From: Clostridium sp. UBA4548
Lineage (GTDB): Bacteria; Bacillota; Clostridia; Clostridiales; Clostridiaceae
NCBI RefSeq assembly: GCF_002387895.1
Contig: NZ_DGLI01000028.1
Coordinates: 62,001 to 126,000, forward strand
Length of the DNA: 64,000 bases
Direction of reading: 5' to 3'
In this document: one piece after another, positions 9,028-17,437 of the stretch
Layout of the letters: each line of letters starts with the position of its first letter
Position numbering within the stretch: the first letter of the stretch is position 1
Notes under the pieces: model-generated
What the model saw: only the letters and a program-made list of their open reading frames with translations
Databases searched by the model: none
What the model was told of the DNA's origin: nothing
Position numbers and translations under genes: made by a program

Positions 9028-9424
9028 ATAAAAATTCCTCCTTAATTAGACCTTACCCTTATTTTATATTAAATTGCCAATTAATTCAACAAAATATGTA
9101 TATGTAGGGAACCTAAGTTAAAACTAAGAGTATATAGGGATATAACTTAGTACCTTTAAACCTTTTGTATGAATAGATTGGACTTTCCTTACTGAAAATT
9201 ATATTCATATAGGGTTTCCTTAGTAAAAGCTTACTTTACTCAGCTTTTAGAGCCTTGTGAACACCAATGTAGGTTACCTAGGTAAGTTAAGTCTCCAAAT
9301 TAGTTCCCCATCCATATATATTAATTATTTTACTTAATACTTGCAAGTATTATAACAATTATGTTAAAATAGTTTATGTTTGATTTAGAACAATATTCTT
9401 GGTGACTTTAAGGAGGTGTATTAA
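9028..9424. other. Divergent intergenic region with hairpins, between yloU and rpmB
   Basis: No gene is seen. Besides the rpmB promoter, the region has several inverted repeats: CTAAG/CTTAG with TATAT/ATATA inside (9124-9150), a competing CTAAGTT (9113-9119) that can pair with AACTTAG (9144-9150), and TATGAATA facing TATTCATA further on. These lie upstream of the rpmB promoter, so if transcribed they would belong to the minus-strand leader of yloU. I could not match them to a known riboswitch class. Confidence 0.5.
9341..9370 (+). promoter_or_regulatory. Candidate SigA promoter of rpmB
   Basis: TTGCAA at 9341-9346 and TAAAAT at 9365-9370 are separated by 18 bases, leaving an untranslated leader of about 47 bases before the rpmB start. 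The match to housekeeping consensus is reasonable but not perfect. Confidence 0.55.
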
Positions 9425-9616
9425 ATGTCAAGAAGATGTGATATATGTGATAAAGGTGTAGTTGCAGGAGCACAGTTCAGCCACTCACACCGTCAATCAA
9501 AAAGAACATTCGCTCCAAACCTAAAAAGAGTTAAAGCGATCGTTAAAGGTTCACCTAAAACTATCCATGTTTGTACAAGATGCTTACGTTCTGGTAAGGT
9601 ACAACGTGCAGTTTAA
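9425..9616 (+). CDS. rpmB: 50S ribosomal protein L28
   Basis: This 63-residue basic protein is L28 of the large ribosomal subunit. It is the zinc-binding (C+) form: CDIC near residues 5-8 and CTRC near residues 51-54 supply the four cysteines. The ATG follows a strong AAGGAGG. It is the only plus-strand gene in a long minus-strand block, and its own promoter and terminator make it monocistronic. The next element on the opposite strand is spoVM, the same neighbour as in Bacillus subtilis. Confidence 0.97.
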   Translation: MSRRCDICDKGVVAGAQFSHSHRQSKRTFAPNLKRVKAIVKGSPKTIHVCTRCLRSGKVQRAV

Positions 9617-9620
9617 GCAT

Positions 9621-9654
9621 AAAAAAATGCAACTTTAATGTGTTGCATTTTTTT
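9621..9654 (+). terminator. Terminator of rpmB
   Basis: AAAAAAATGCAAC at 9621-9633 pairs with GTTGCATTTTTTT at 9642-9654, with an 8-base loop and a T-rich tail five bases after the rpmB stop. It is symmetrical enough to act in both directions. Confidence 0.9.
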
Positions 9655-9677
9655 ATTTTCTTAAATTTTATAAAACT

Positions 9678-9719
9678 TAACTAAAACTAGCAAGGAAACT
9701 TCCCTGCTAGTTTTAGTTA
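9678..9719 (-). terminator. Terminator overlapping the spoVM stop codon
   Basis: A 15-bp perfect stem (9678-9692 with 9705-9719; arms contain ACTAAAACTAGCA) includes the spoVM TAA at 9717-9719. Reading on the minus strand it is followed by a moderately T-rich stretch. The stop codon therefore forms the foot of the hairpin. Confidence 0.75.
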
Positions 9720-9794
9720 CCTATGTTGTTTTCTAATAAATAACCTTATTATTTTGGATAAGAATTTAGGCAGTTTAATAACTTTTATTGTCAT
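9717..9794 (-). CDS. spoVM: Stage V sporulation protein M (SpoVM)
   Basis: This 25-residue gene is easily missed. Its product contains VIKLPKFLSK; the IKLPKFL core and the proline at position 9 match Bacillus SpoVM exactly in position. SpoVM is an amphipathic helix that recognises the convex forespore membrane and anchors the SpoIVA ATPase at the base of the spore coat. The ATG at 9794 is six bases after a perfect GAGGAGG. Location next to rpmB is the conserved position, and its partner spoIVA is in the same window at 29.5 kb. Upstream, AATACAAAT resembles a SigE -10, but the -35 is weak. Confidence 0.93.
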   Translation of the reverse strand: MTIKVIKLPKFLSKIIRLFIRKQHR

Positions 9795-9846
9795 TTAATT
9801 CCTCCTCACACATTTGTATTTATGTTAAAATAATAAATTAGTTAAT

Positions 9847-10011
9847 TTAATTACCCTCCATTATCTTCCATCCAACTATAATAATTACACCACCCATAGC
9901 CATTATCCATCCCCAAAATGGAATAAGCATAGATAACACAACTCCAGCACCAACTGCTACTGCTGCTGCTCCAATCTTTTTTTTGGTTCTCCTCCCACAA
10001 AATCTTGACAT
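9847..10011 (-). CDS. Small membrane protein next to spoVM
   Basis: A 54-residue product that I do not recognise by name. It starts MSRFCGRRTKKK, a short positively charged cytoplasmic-type head, and continues as two hydrophobic stretches (about 13-30 and 32-50) separated by PFWGWIM, with a short polar tail. This looks like a small helical hairpin in the membrane. The ATG is preceded by GGGGGA. Codon use matches the neighbours. It lies 52 bases upstream of spoVM on the same strand, and downstream of the thiN terminator, so it may share a transcript with spoVM and act in sporulation; that is inference from position alone. Confidence 0.72.
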   Translation of the reverse strand: MSRFCGRRTKKKIGAAAVAVGAGVVLSMLIPFWGWIMAMGGVIIIVGWKIMEGN

Positions 10012-10191
10012 CTTTTATTCCCCCACGAATACTTTTATTACCAATATATGATAAACTTTCACATTTGCTACAAATAATAAATTATTGTTATAAATTTTAT
10101 TTTTTATATTTATTTAGCACACTAATGATTATTTATTTAGTTTTAAAAATACCACAACATTCTTTCTTAAGTACTTTTTTTCGCAAATAAA

Positions 10192-10217
10192 AAAGTGTAG
10201 CACATTGGCTACACTTT
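10192..10217 (-). terminator. Terminator of the prkC-thiN operon
   Basis: On the minus strand AAAGTGTAG pairs with CTACACTTT and is followed by TTTATTT. The stem contains the thiN stop codon at 10209-10211. It separates thiN from the small membrane gene and spoVM. Confidence 0.88.
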
Positions 10218-10847
10218 ATCTTTTGCTCTAATTATCATAAGTATTCCACTACTAAATTCTATCTCTACTTCCTTATTCTTAAACTTATTAGATAAGGTTA
10301 AGTTATTACTTGTGCTTAAATCAAAGTTTTCTAGTGGATATTTTGCCCCTTTTATAGTTAGTCCCTTAACATTTTCAAAGTAACTAAGAAGTGAAAAACT
10401 GTCTCCCTCTATCCCTTCTAAAGTAAGAGACTTATCTGATAGATATATCACGTTACACTGATCTATAATATAAGCTTTTATGCCCATTTTTAGTGCTCTG
10501 TATAGCACACAAATATTTCCTAGAAAATGATCTAATCTCTTTCCTGTACACCCAAGAAAAATCACTTCTGAAGCACCTAACTCCTTAGCTTTATCTAAAG
10601 CTAGATCACTATCCGTGTAATCCTTGTCTATCGGAAAATTTATAATTGGACAGGAAGTTTTCATTTTCTCTAATATGTGGGGGGCTATAGAATCAAAATC
10701 TCCTAATAAATAATCAGGATTAATGCCATAATTGTACAGCACATTTGCTCCACCATCAGCCGCAATAATAATAGAATTTTCATCTAAGTATCTATGTATT
10801 AATTCCTCACTTGGAGCATCTCCTCCACCTATTATGATCGCCTTCAT
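10209..10847 (-). CDS. thiN: Thiamine pyrophosphokinase
   Basis: ThiN transfers pyrophosphate from ATP to thiamine to give thiamine diphosphate. The 212-residue length is typical, and family segments are visible: IIAADGGANVLYNYG and DYLLGDFDSI near residues 31-55, then DKDYTDSDLALDKA. The ATG at 10847 follows GAAGGG. It is one base after rpe and is the last gene of the rsgA-rpe-thiN group, the same order as in Bacillus. No TPP riboswitch precedes it, in keeping with its use as a salvage enzyme inside a housekeeping operon. Confidence 0.94.
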   Translation of the reverse strand: MKAIIIGGGDAPSEELIHRYLDENSIIIAADGGANVLYNYGINPDYLLGDFDSIAPHILEKMKTSCPIINFPIDKDYTDSDLALDKAKELGASEVIFLGCTGKRLDHFLGNICVLYRALKMGIKAYIIDQCNVIYLSDKSLTLEGIEGDSFSLLSYFENVKGLTIKGAKYPLENFDLSTSNNLTLSNKFKNKEVEIEFSSGILMIIRAKDKV

Positions 10848-10848
10848 G

Positions 10849-11499
10849 CTAAATCCCTTCTTTTAAAGCCTTTATATTTTCTTCAATATTATTATTCTTA
10901 AACACTGCTGAGCCAGCTACTATAACATTTGCACCACTGTTTACCACTGTGCCTATATTGGTGCTATCAATACCACCATCTACTTCTATAAGTAAGTTCT
11001 TATTATATTTTTCTGCTAACTCTTTAACCTCTTTAATTTTATCTCCACAATATGGTATGTATTTTTGTCCACCGAATCCAGGATTTACAGACATTATTAA
11101 AACCATATCTAAGTTAGGAATTAAATGTTTAATAGAATTAACTGATGTTGCAGGATTTAATGAAACTCCTGCCTTTACTCCAAAGCTCTTAATATAATTT
11201 ATAGTTCTATCTAAATGTCTATCAGCCTCATAATGCACAGTTATAATATCTGCTCCTGCATCTACAAAATCCTTAATATATCTTGAAGGTTCTTCAATCA
11301 TTAAATGTACGTCAAAGGTAAGTTTTGTTAAGCCTCTAATTGATTTTATTATAGGCACTCCAAAAGATATATTAGGCACAAACATTCCATCCATAACATC
11401 TATATGAATCATATCTGCACCATACTTCTCTAGGCTTACAATATCTTCTCCAAGTTTTGAAAAATTTGCTGATAATATTGATGGTGAAATTTTTATCAT
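10849..11499 (-). CDS. rpe: Ribulose-phosphate 3-epimerase
   Basis: Rpe interconverts ribulose 5-phosphate and xylulose 5-phosphate in the pentose phosphate pathway. The 216-residue TIM barrel shows the signature segments: SILSANFSKLGED, HIDVMDGMFVPN (metal and catalytic Asp), VHLMIEEP, MSVNPGFGGQKY and EVDGGI. The start ATG overlaps the rsgA stop by four bases (ATGA), so the two are translationally coupled. Confidence 0.97.
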   Translation of the reverse strand: MIKISPSILSANFSKLGEDIVSLEKYGADMIHIDVMDGMFVPNISFGVPIIKSIRGLTKLTFDVHLMIEEPSRYIKDFVDAGADIITVHYEADRHLDRTINYIKSFGVKAGVSLNPATSVNSIKHLIPNLDMVLIMSVNPGFGGQKYIPYCGDKIKEVKELAEKYNKNLLIEVDGGIDSTNIGTVVNSGANVIVAGSAVFKNNNIEENIKALKEGI

Positions 11500-12362
11500 T
11501 TCCAGTTCCCCCTACTTATTGCTTCTTCTAATGTTTTTACATAAAATTTGTATCTAATTTTATTTATCTCTCCTAGTTCCAAAGCAGCTTTTACAGCACA
11601 CCCTGGTTCCTTATGGTGAAAACAATTATTAAACTTACATTGGTCACTATACAGCTTAAACTCCGGAAAACAGTACTGTAAATCTTCTTTACCAATGAAA
11701 TCTAGTTCTAAGGAAGAAAAGCCTGGAGTATCCACTAGAAAACCCTCTTCCACTTGGATTAACTCACTATGTCTTGTGGTATGTTTACCTCTTTTAGCTT
11801 TTTCACTAATTTCTCCAGTTTTCATCTTTTCTCTTCCTATGAAACTGTTTAAAAGAGTAGATTTGCCAACTCCAGATGGTCCGCAGAACACACTTATGTT
11901 GTCTTTTATCTTTTCCTTTAATCCTTGAACACCAACACCATGTTTTGCTTCTAAGTACAAAACATCATAGCCAACATTTTTTAATACTTCGCCTATTTCT
12001 TTATGCTCTTCTGTTGCTAAATCCATTTTATTAAAGCATACCACTGCCTTTAAATCGTTATATTCGCAAAGCACCAAAAACTTATATAACAGCTCTAAGT
12101 TTAAATCTGGCTCCTTAAAGGCAAACACAACAAAAGCTTGAGTAACATTGGCCACTACAGGTCTAATTAGCTCAGTGTGTCTTGGTAGAATTTCATTTAT
12201 AACTCCTGTTTTATCTTTTTCAATTTCTATTACCACATAATCGCCAATCATAGGGGTAAGTCCACTGTGTCTGAACTTACCTCTAGCTTTGCATTCATAT
12301 ATTTCTTTATCTACATCTACGTAATATAATCCACCAATTCCTTTAACAATTACGCCTTCCAT
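11496..12362 (-). CDS. rsgA: Ribosome small subunit-dependent GTPase A
   Basis: RsgA is a circularly permuted GTPase that checks late assembly of the 30S subunit. The 288-residue protein has an N-terminal OB fold, then the permuted motif order: NKMD (G4) at 111-114 comes before GPSGVGKST (G1) at 161-169 and DTPGF (G3). The C-terminal zinc knuckle (Cys, Cys, His, Cys in the FPEF...CKFNNCFHHKEPGC region) completes it. It lies 35 bases downstream of prkC; in Bacillus the orthologue is a phosphorylation target of PrkC, which makes the linkage meaningful. Confidence 0.96.
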   Translation of the reverse strand: MEGVIVKGIGGLYYVDVDKEIYECKARGKFRHSGLTPMIGDYVVIEIEKDKTGVINEILPRHTELIRPVVANVTQAFVVFAFKEPDLNLELLYKFLVLCEYNDLKAVVCFNKMDLATEEHKEIGEVLKNVGYDVLYLEAKHGVGVQGLKEKIKDNISVFCGPSGVGKSTLLNSFIGREKMKTGEISEKAKRGKHTTRHSELIQVEEGFLVDTPGFSSLELDFIGKEDLQYCFPEFKLYSDQCKFNNCFHHKEPGCAVKAALELGEINKIRYKFYVKTLEEAISRGNWK

Positions 12363-12397
12363 GTTACCTCCAATTGTTTTTCTTAATCCTTCATTTT

Positions 12398-14317
12398 TTA
12401 ATCATTCTTATCATCATCTTTTTTAGCAGCTGTAGTTAATGTTATTGTAGTGCCTTTCTCTACCTTGCTATTTGGAGCCTTATCTTGTTTTTCAATTACA
12501 TTTTTAGTGTCTCCGTTAACTTGTAAATTTAATCCCAGTTCTTTTGCTATATCCTGTGCATCCTTTACTGATTTACCCACAAAATTTGGTACTGTAATCT
12601 TGCCTGCATCTGGATCTTGGTACTTGTAGTAATTTACTGATATAGTCTCTTGTTCCTTAACCATTGTATTTGGCGCAATACTTTGATTAAATATTTTCCC
12701 GTCCTTAGACTTATCATCTGTCAATACCGCAGTAGCTTCTCCTAGTTTTAAATTTGAAACAGCTAGAACATTCTTAGCTTCATCCAATGTCATATTTGAT
12801 AAATCTTTAACCTTTTGGTATTTAATTGCAGAGCCCTTACTTATAACTAAATTTACTATATCGTTCTTTTTAAGCTTTGCCTTAGGACCTGGATCAGTAC
12901 TAATTACTAATCCTTGAGCTACTTCCTCAGAATTTTCCTCAGTTATCTTGCCTACCTTAAATCCTAAGTTTACAATGTAGTCTTGTGCCACACTCTTGTC
13001 TAATAACTTAAGGTCAGGAAGTTCCGCTTCCTCTGGTCCAATGCTTATCCTAACTCTAACTTCGCTTTCCTTTTTCACTACAGTGCCTTCATTTGGGAAA
13101 ACCTGTAGTATTGTTCCTTTAGGTTTATCACTCTTTTCTTCACTTAAAACCACAAACTTTAAACCTAAATCCTCTACAGTCTTTTGCCCCTGTTCTTTAG
13201 GCTGCCCTGTTATTGTTGGAACTTTTATTTCATTCTTAGCTCCACCACCTGAGCTTAAGGAAATGAAAAATTTACCTGCAAATAGACCTAATACTATGGC
13301 AAGAATTACAGCTACTGAAGCAATAATCCATTTTTTATTCTTATTATTCACCTTAGGACTTCTTTTTTTAACTCTTCCATCATCATTATCATCTTCATAT
13401 TCATCTTCTTCATAAGAATCTACAGTAGCTTTAACATCAACAGGGTCCATAACTCTAGTAAATTCATTTTCCTGTTTTGAGTTTATTATTGTGTAAGCTT
13501 GATTGCTTTGTATTTTCTTTAAATCATTTAATATATCTGTTACAGTTTGATATCGTCTAGCAGTTTCCTTCTCGGTAGCCTTTAAAATTAAGTTATTTAA
13601 ACTCTCAGGAATACTTCCAATAAGTAGTCTTGGAGATATAACTGGCTCTTGAATGTGTTTTAAAGCCACTGAAACAGCACTCTCTCCATCAAAAGGAACC
13701 TTTCCTGTTATCATCTCATACAGTACTATACCTAAAGAATAAATATCCGTTCTATAGTCTACTATCTTCCCCTTTGCTTGCTCAGGAGAGAAATAATGTG
13801 CAGATCCTATCACTTTACTGGTATGAGTTATGGTATCTGAAGAAGCAGCCTTTGCTATACCAAAATCAGTTACCTTTACTGTGCCATCTTCCGTTACTAA
13901 AATATTATGAGGTTTTATATCTCTATGAATAATATTATTTTTGTGTGCACATTCTAAAGCCTTTGCAATCTGAATTCCAATACTTAAAGTATCATCTACA
14001 CTAAGTCTTCCTCTTTCTTGAATTACTTCCTTTAAAGTTTTTCCATTAACAAGTTCCATAACAATATAGTTAATATTATTATCACTACCTACATCATAAA
14101 TATTTACTATATTATTGGCTGAAAAGCTTGCAGCAGCTGCTGCTTCTTTCCTAAACTTATTCATAAATTCTAAGTTATTAGAATACTCTTCTTTAAGAAT
14201 CTTTACAGCTACATATCTATTTAATAGAAGGCATTTAGCTTTATAAACTACAGCCATTCCACCTTCGCCTATCTTCTGGAGCAGTTGATATCTACTACCT
14301 AATATGGTTCCAATCAT
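12398..14317 (-). CDS. prkC: Serine/threonine kinase with PASTA domains
   Basis: A 639-residue PrkC/PknB-type receptor kinase. The kinase domain (about 1-270) has GEGGMAVVYKA, the ATP-binding Lys39, HRDIKPHN with catalytic Asp133 and DFG at 151-153. An acidic linker, EDEYEDDNDDG at 304-314, precedes a single membrane segment at about 331-352. The outside part holds four PASTA repeats (opening VPTITGQ, LPDLKLL, QKVKDLS, VPNFVGK), which bind muropeptides or lipid II. In Bacillus PrkC senses peptidoglycan fragments and promotes spore germination and translation control. It overlaps the end of its phosphatase gene prpC by 23 bases; the ATG has AGGAG upstream. Confidence 0.96.
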   Translation of the reverse strand: MIGTILGSRYQLLQKIGEGGMAVVYKAKCLLLNRYVAVKILKEEYSNNLEFMNKFRKEAAAAASFSANNIVNIYDVGSDNNINYIVMELVNGKTLKEVIQERGRLSVDDTLSIGIQIAKALECAHKNNIIHRDIKPHNILVTEDGTVKVTDFGIAKAASSDTITHTSKVIGSAHYFSPEQAKGKIVDYRTDIYSLGIVLYEMITGKVPFDGESAVSVALKHIQEPVISPRLLIGSIPESLNNLILKATEKETARRYQTVTDILNDLKKIQSNQAYTIINSKQENEFTRVMDPVDVKATVDSYEEDEYEDDNDDGRVKKRSPKVNNKNKKWIIASVAVILAIVLGLFAGKFFISLSSGGGAKNEIKVPTITGQPKEQGQKTVEDLGLKFVVLSEEKSDKPKGTILQVFPNEGTVVKKESEVRVRISIGPEEAELPDLKLLDKSVAQDYIVNLGFKVGKITEENSEEVAQGLVISTDPGPKAKLKKNDIVNLVISKGSAIKYQKVKDLSNMTLDEAKNVLAVSNLKLGEATAVLTDDKSKDGKIFNQSIAPNTMVKEQETISVNYYKYQDPDAGKITVPNFVGKSVKDAQDIAKELGLNLQVNGDTKNVIEKQDKAPNSKVEKGTTITLTTAAKKDDDKND

Positions 14318-15041
14318 GTGTACACTCTCCTTTAAAAATGATAACAGAAATATTATCTTTCCCGCCTTTTTCTTTACTACGCTCTATTAATCTTATGCTG
14401 CTATTACTGATATCATTATTTATAATACTTAGGATTTCTTCCTCAGTTACTTCATTAGTTAATCCATCTGAACATAACATTACTGTACTTATGTTTTGTA
14501 AATCTAAAGGATAATAATCTCCCTTAATAGAAATTTTTGTTCCTACAGCCCTAGTAATAACATTTTTGTTTGGATGATTTACTGCTTCTTCTGCTGTAAT
14601 GGTACCATTATCTAAAAGTTCCTGTACTAGGGAGTGGTCCTTAGTAACTTTTATTAATTCTCCTTTTGAAACCACATAACAACGACTATCCCCTACATTA
14701 GCTACAATAAGCTTATTTCCCTTAACATAAGCTACTGTAAGAGTAGTTCCCATACCACTGCAATTTTCATTTAATACTGCATATTTATAAACGTTTTTAT
14801 TTGCCTCATCTATTGCACCTTCTAATGCTTGCTCCATGTCATAGTCGTTACAATGAGTTTTAATGTATTCTAATACACTATCCACTGCAATTTTACTTGC
14901 CACCTCACCAGCATTATGGCCTCCCATGCCATCAGCAATTACAAATATGCTAAACTCACTATCTTCATAAAATCCTACGGTATCTTCATTGAGGGTTCTT
15001 TTGTTCCCTAAATCTGTTTCTATACCTATTAATCTCCCCAT
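14295..15041 (-). CDS. prpC: PP2C-family protein phosphatase
   Basis: This 248-residue phosphatase (Stp/PrpC) reverses PrkC phosphorylation. Metal-binding PP2C motifs are visible: RTLNEDTVGF, IADGMGGHNAGEVAS, NVGDSRCYV, DHSLVQELL and LCSDGLTNEV. The gene sits directly upstream of prkC with overlapping reading frames, ensuring matched expression of the antagonistic pair. The ATG lies ten bases after GGAG and four bases past the rlmN stop. Confidence 0.96.
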   Translation of the reverse strand: MGRLIGIETDLGNKRTLNEDTVGFYEDSEFSIFVIADGMGGHNAGEVASKIAVDSVLEYIKTHCNDYDMEQALEGAIDEANKNVYKYAVLNENCSGMGTTLTVAYVKGNKLIVANVGDSRCYVVSKGELIKVTKDHSLVQELLDNGTITAEEAVNHPNKNVITRAVGTKISIKGDYYPLDLQNISTVMLCSDGLTNEVTEEEILSIINNDISNSSIRLIERSKEKGGKDNISVIIFKGECTHDWNHIR

Positions 15042-15045
15042 ATAG

Positions 15046-16080
15046 TTATGACTCCTTCTTTTTTAAATAACTTCTTCTAAGTTGTCCACATGCAGCATTT
15101 ATATCAAGTCCCATTTCTCTTCTTATGGTTGTTTCAATACCACTTTTAACCAAAATATCCTTGAACTTGTTAATTGCCTCCATATTGGACTTTTTAAGTG
15201 TACTTTCACTTATTTCATTAATAGGAATTAAATTAACATGACAAAGCATCCCCTTTAAAATCTTTGAAAGTTCCTCAGCATTGTCCTTTGTATCATTAAA
15301 CCCCTTAACTAATGCATACTCAAAAGTAATTCTTCGATTTGTTTTGCCTATGTAATACCTACAAGCTTCTAAGAGTTCCTCTATTGTATAGGCATTTGCA
15401 ATAGGCATTGTTTGCTTTCTAATTTCATCACTTGGTGCATGGAGCGAAATTGCTAAGGTTATTTGCAAATCCAAATCAGCAAGTGACTTTATCTTTGGTA
15501 CTATTCCACAGGTTGAAAGCGTAATATGCCTTTGACCAATATTTAATCCATACTCAGCATTTACATTATATATAAATTTTAACACATTTTCAAAATTATC
15601 TAAAGGCTCTCCACTGCCCATAAGTACAACATTAGAAATTCTCTCTTTTAGTTCACTTTGAGCTCTTATTATCTGACCCAATATTTCACCACTAGTTAAA
15701 TTTCTTACTACTCCCCCTATAGTTGAAGCACAAAACTTACATCCCATTTTGCAACCTATTTGAGTAGAAACACAAATAGAGTTACCATGTTTATATTTCA
15801 TAACTACAGACTCAATAACATTTCCATCTCTTAAAAGAAATAAATGTTTTTTCGTGTCTTCTCTTTTAGAACTGTAGGTTTCTATAATCTCTGGGATACC
15901 TACGTAAAAACTCTCCTCTAATTTTTCAAGAGTAGCTTTAGGAATATTAGTCATTTCACTAAAACTCCAGACTTCTTTGTATATCCAATCCATTACTTGC
16001 TTTGCTCTAAAATCCTTTTCTTTATTATCTTTCATCCATTGTTTTAACTCTTGCAAATCTAAATCCAAAATATTTTTCAT
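15046..16080 (-). CDS. rlmN: 23S rRNA (A2503-C2)/tRNA (A37-C2) methyltransferase RlmN
   Basis: RlmN is a radical-SAM enzyme that methylates C2 of A2503 in 23S rRNA and A37 of some tRNAs. The 344-residue protein has the iron-sulfur motif CKMGCKFC (C110, C114, C117), the following GSGEPLDNFENV segment, and the C-terminal catalytic Cys in AACGQLR at about 331. Length and motifs distinguish it from Cfr only partly, but the position between rsmB and prpC is that of chromosomal rlmN. Confidence 0.96.
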   Translation of the reverse strand: MKNILDLDLQELKQWMKDNKEKDFRAKQVMDWIYKEVWSFSEMTNIPKATLEKLEESFYVGIPEIIETYSSKREDTKKHLFLLRDGNVIESVVMKYKHGNSICVSTQIGCKMGCKFCASTIGGVVRNLTSGEILGQIIRAQSELKERISNVVLMGSGEPLDNFENVLKFIYNVNAEYGLNIGQRHITLSTCGIVPKIKSLADLDLQITLAISLHAPSDEIRKQTMPIANAYTIEELLEACRYYIGKTNRRITFEYALVKGFNDTKDNAEELSKILKGMLCHVNLIPINEISESTLKKSNMEAINKFKDILVKSGIETTIRREMGLDINAACGQLRRSYLKKKES

Positions 16081-16088
16081 CTTCTCAC

Positions 16089-17423
16089 CTACTTATTTCT
16101 ACGAATTTTAGCTACAAAAAATCCATCCATATACGAATTAGGGAGTATGGTTGCAAAACCTTCTTCATGGTAAATAATATTATCTGATTTTCCAAAATAA
16201 ACCTTTTCCACAGTAAACTCTGGATTTTTACTTATAAACCACTTTATATTTTCTTCATTTTCCTCTTTATTCAAGGTGCAAGTAGAATATAAAATTACTC
16301 CTTGTTCCTTAACATACTTAGCTGCATTAATCATTATCTTCCTTTGAATTTTTACAATTTCCTGTAGCTCCTTAGCATTTTTATTATACTTAATTTCTGG
16401 CTTTTTTCTTATAATTCCAAGACCTGAACAAGGCACATCAATAAGAACGCTATCAGCTTTTTCACTAAGGCTCTCTTCATACTTTGTAGCATCTAATATA
16501 GATAAGCTAATATTACTTAGCCCAAGTCTTTCTGTATTCTCTTCTATTAATCTAAGTTTATGTTCGTATATGTCAAAAGCTAGTATCTTTCCTGTATTAT
16601 TCATTAGTTCTCCAATATGGGTAGTTTTTCCTCCTGGAGCACTACACAGATCTAAAATGGTACTATTTTCTTCCACATCCATGGTTGGAGCTACCAACAT
16701 AGCACTTTCATCCTGTACAGTAATATATCCATCTTTAAATAGAGGATTTTCTTCAATACTTCTTCCTCTAGTTATTTTTATTGCTTCTGGGCAAACATAC
16801 CCTTCCTCTATCTGATAACCATGTTCTTCTAACCTATTAAATATCTCTTCATAATCTCCCTTGGTGGAATTTACTCTTACAGTAATATCTGGTCTTTGGT
16901 TTAGTCCTGATAAAATCTTCTCACAAACTTCCATTCCATACTGTTCATTGAATAACTTTACCATCCATTGAGGAAAGGAATATTTGAAGGCTAACTCTTC
17001 AAAAATATTCCCCTCCTTCCAATAAACTTCCTCTTCCTTATTTCTTAAATAATTTCTTAGTACCCCATTAGCTACCTTAGAAGCACCTAACGATACATAC
17101 TTTTTAACTAAGTTTACTGCTTCGTTAACAGCAGCAAATTCTGGTACCTTATCTAAATACCTGATTTGATAAATAGTTATTCTTAAAACATTTAATAAAA
17201 ATCTATCTGTTTTATCAAAATTATTTTTTAGAAATCCTTTTAAAATCTTGTCTATGGTATATTTATATTTTATTGTGCCATAAACAATTTCCGTTACTAA
17301 ACCTTTATCCTTTTGATCTAAACTGCTACTATTAAGCATATTTCCAAGTACAATACTTGAATATGCTTTGTTATAAAATACTTCATTTAATACATCTACA
17401 GCTATTTTTCTAGCATTATCCAT
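16089..17423 (-). CDS. rsmB: 16S rRNA (cytosine-967-C5)-methyltransferase
   Basis: RsmB methylates C967 in 16S rRNA. The 444-residue protein has the N-terminal NusB-like RNA-binding domain (about 1-135) and a C-terminal NOL1/NOP2/sun methyltransferase domain with LDLCSAPGGKTTHI, the VPCSGLG motif-IV cysteine and the STCT motif-VI cysteine. The ATG follows GAGGGAAG. It is nine bases upstream of rlmN. Confidence 0.96.
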   Translation of the reverse strand: MDNARKIAVDVLNEVFYNKAYSSIVLGNMLNSSSLDQKDKGLVTEIVYGTIKYKYTIDKILKGFLKNNFDKTDRFLLNVLRITIYQIRYLDKVPEFAAVNEAVNLVKKYVSLGASKVANGVLRNYLRNKEEEVYWKEGNIFEELAFKYSFPQWMVKLFNEQYGMEVCEKILSGLNQRPDITVRVNSTKGDYEEIFNRLEEHGYQIEEGYVCPEAIKITRGRSIEENPLFKDGYITVQDESAMLVAPTMDVEENSTILDLCSAPGGKTTHIGELMNNTGKILAFDIYEHKLRLIEENTERLGLSNISLSILDATKYEESLSEKADSVLIDVPCSGLGIIRKKPEIKYNKNAKELQEIVKIQRKIMINAAKYVKEQGVILYSTCTLNKEENEENIKWFISKNPEFTVEKVYFGKSDNIIYHEEGFATILPNSYMDGFFVAKIRRNK

Positions 17424-17437
17424 TATCTTCCCTCAAC

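Noticed and set aside
9028..9424. Known riboswitch or T-box in the rpmB/yloU region
   Set aside because: No T-box signature or recognised riboswitch core was seen; only generic hairpins.
10005..10190. 61-codon plus-strand frame between spoVM and thiN
   Set aside because: Lacks a ribosome-binding site and overlaps the better supported 54-residue gene on the other strand.
12996..13415. 139-codon frame opposite prkC
   Set aside because: Ser/Leu/Phe-rich antisense shadow of the PASTA and linker regions; no ribosome-binding site and no family resemblance.
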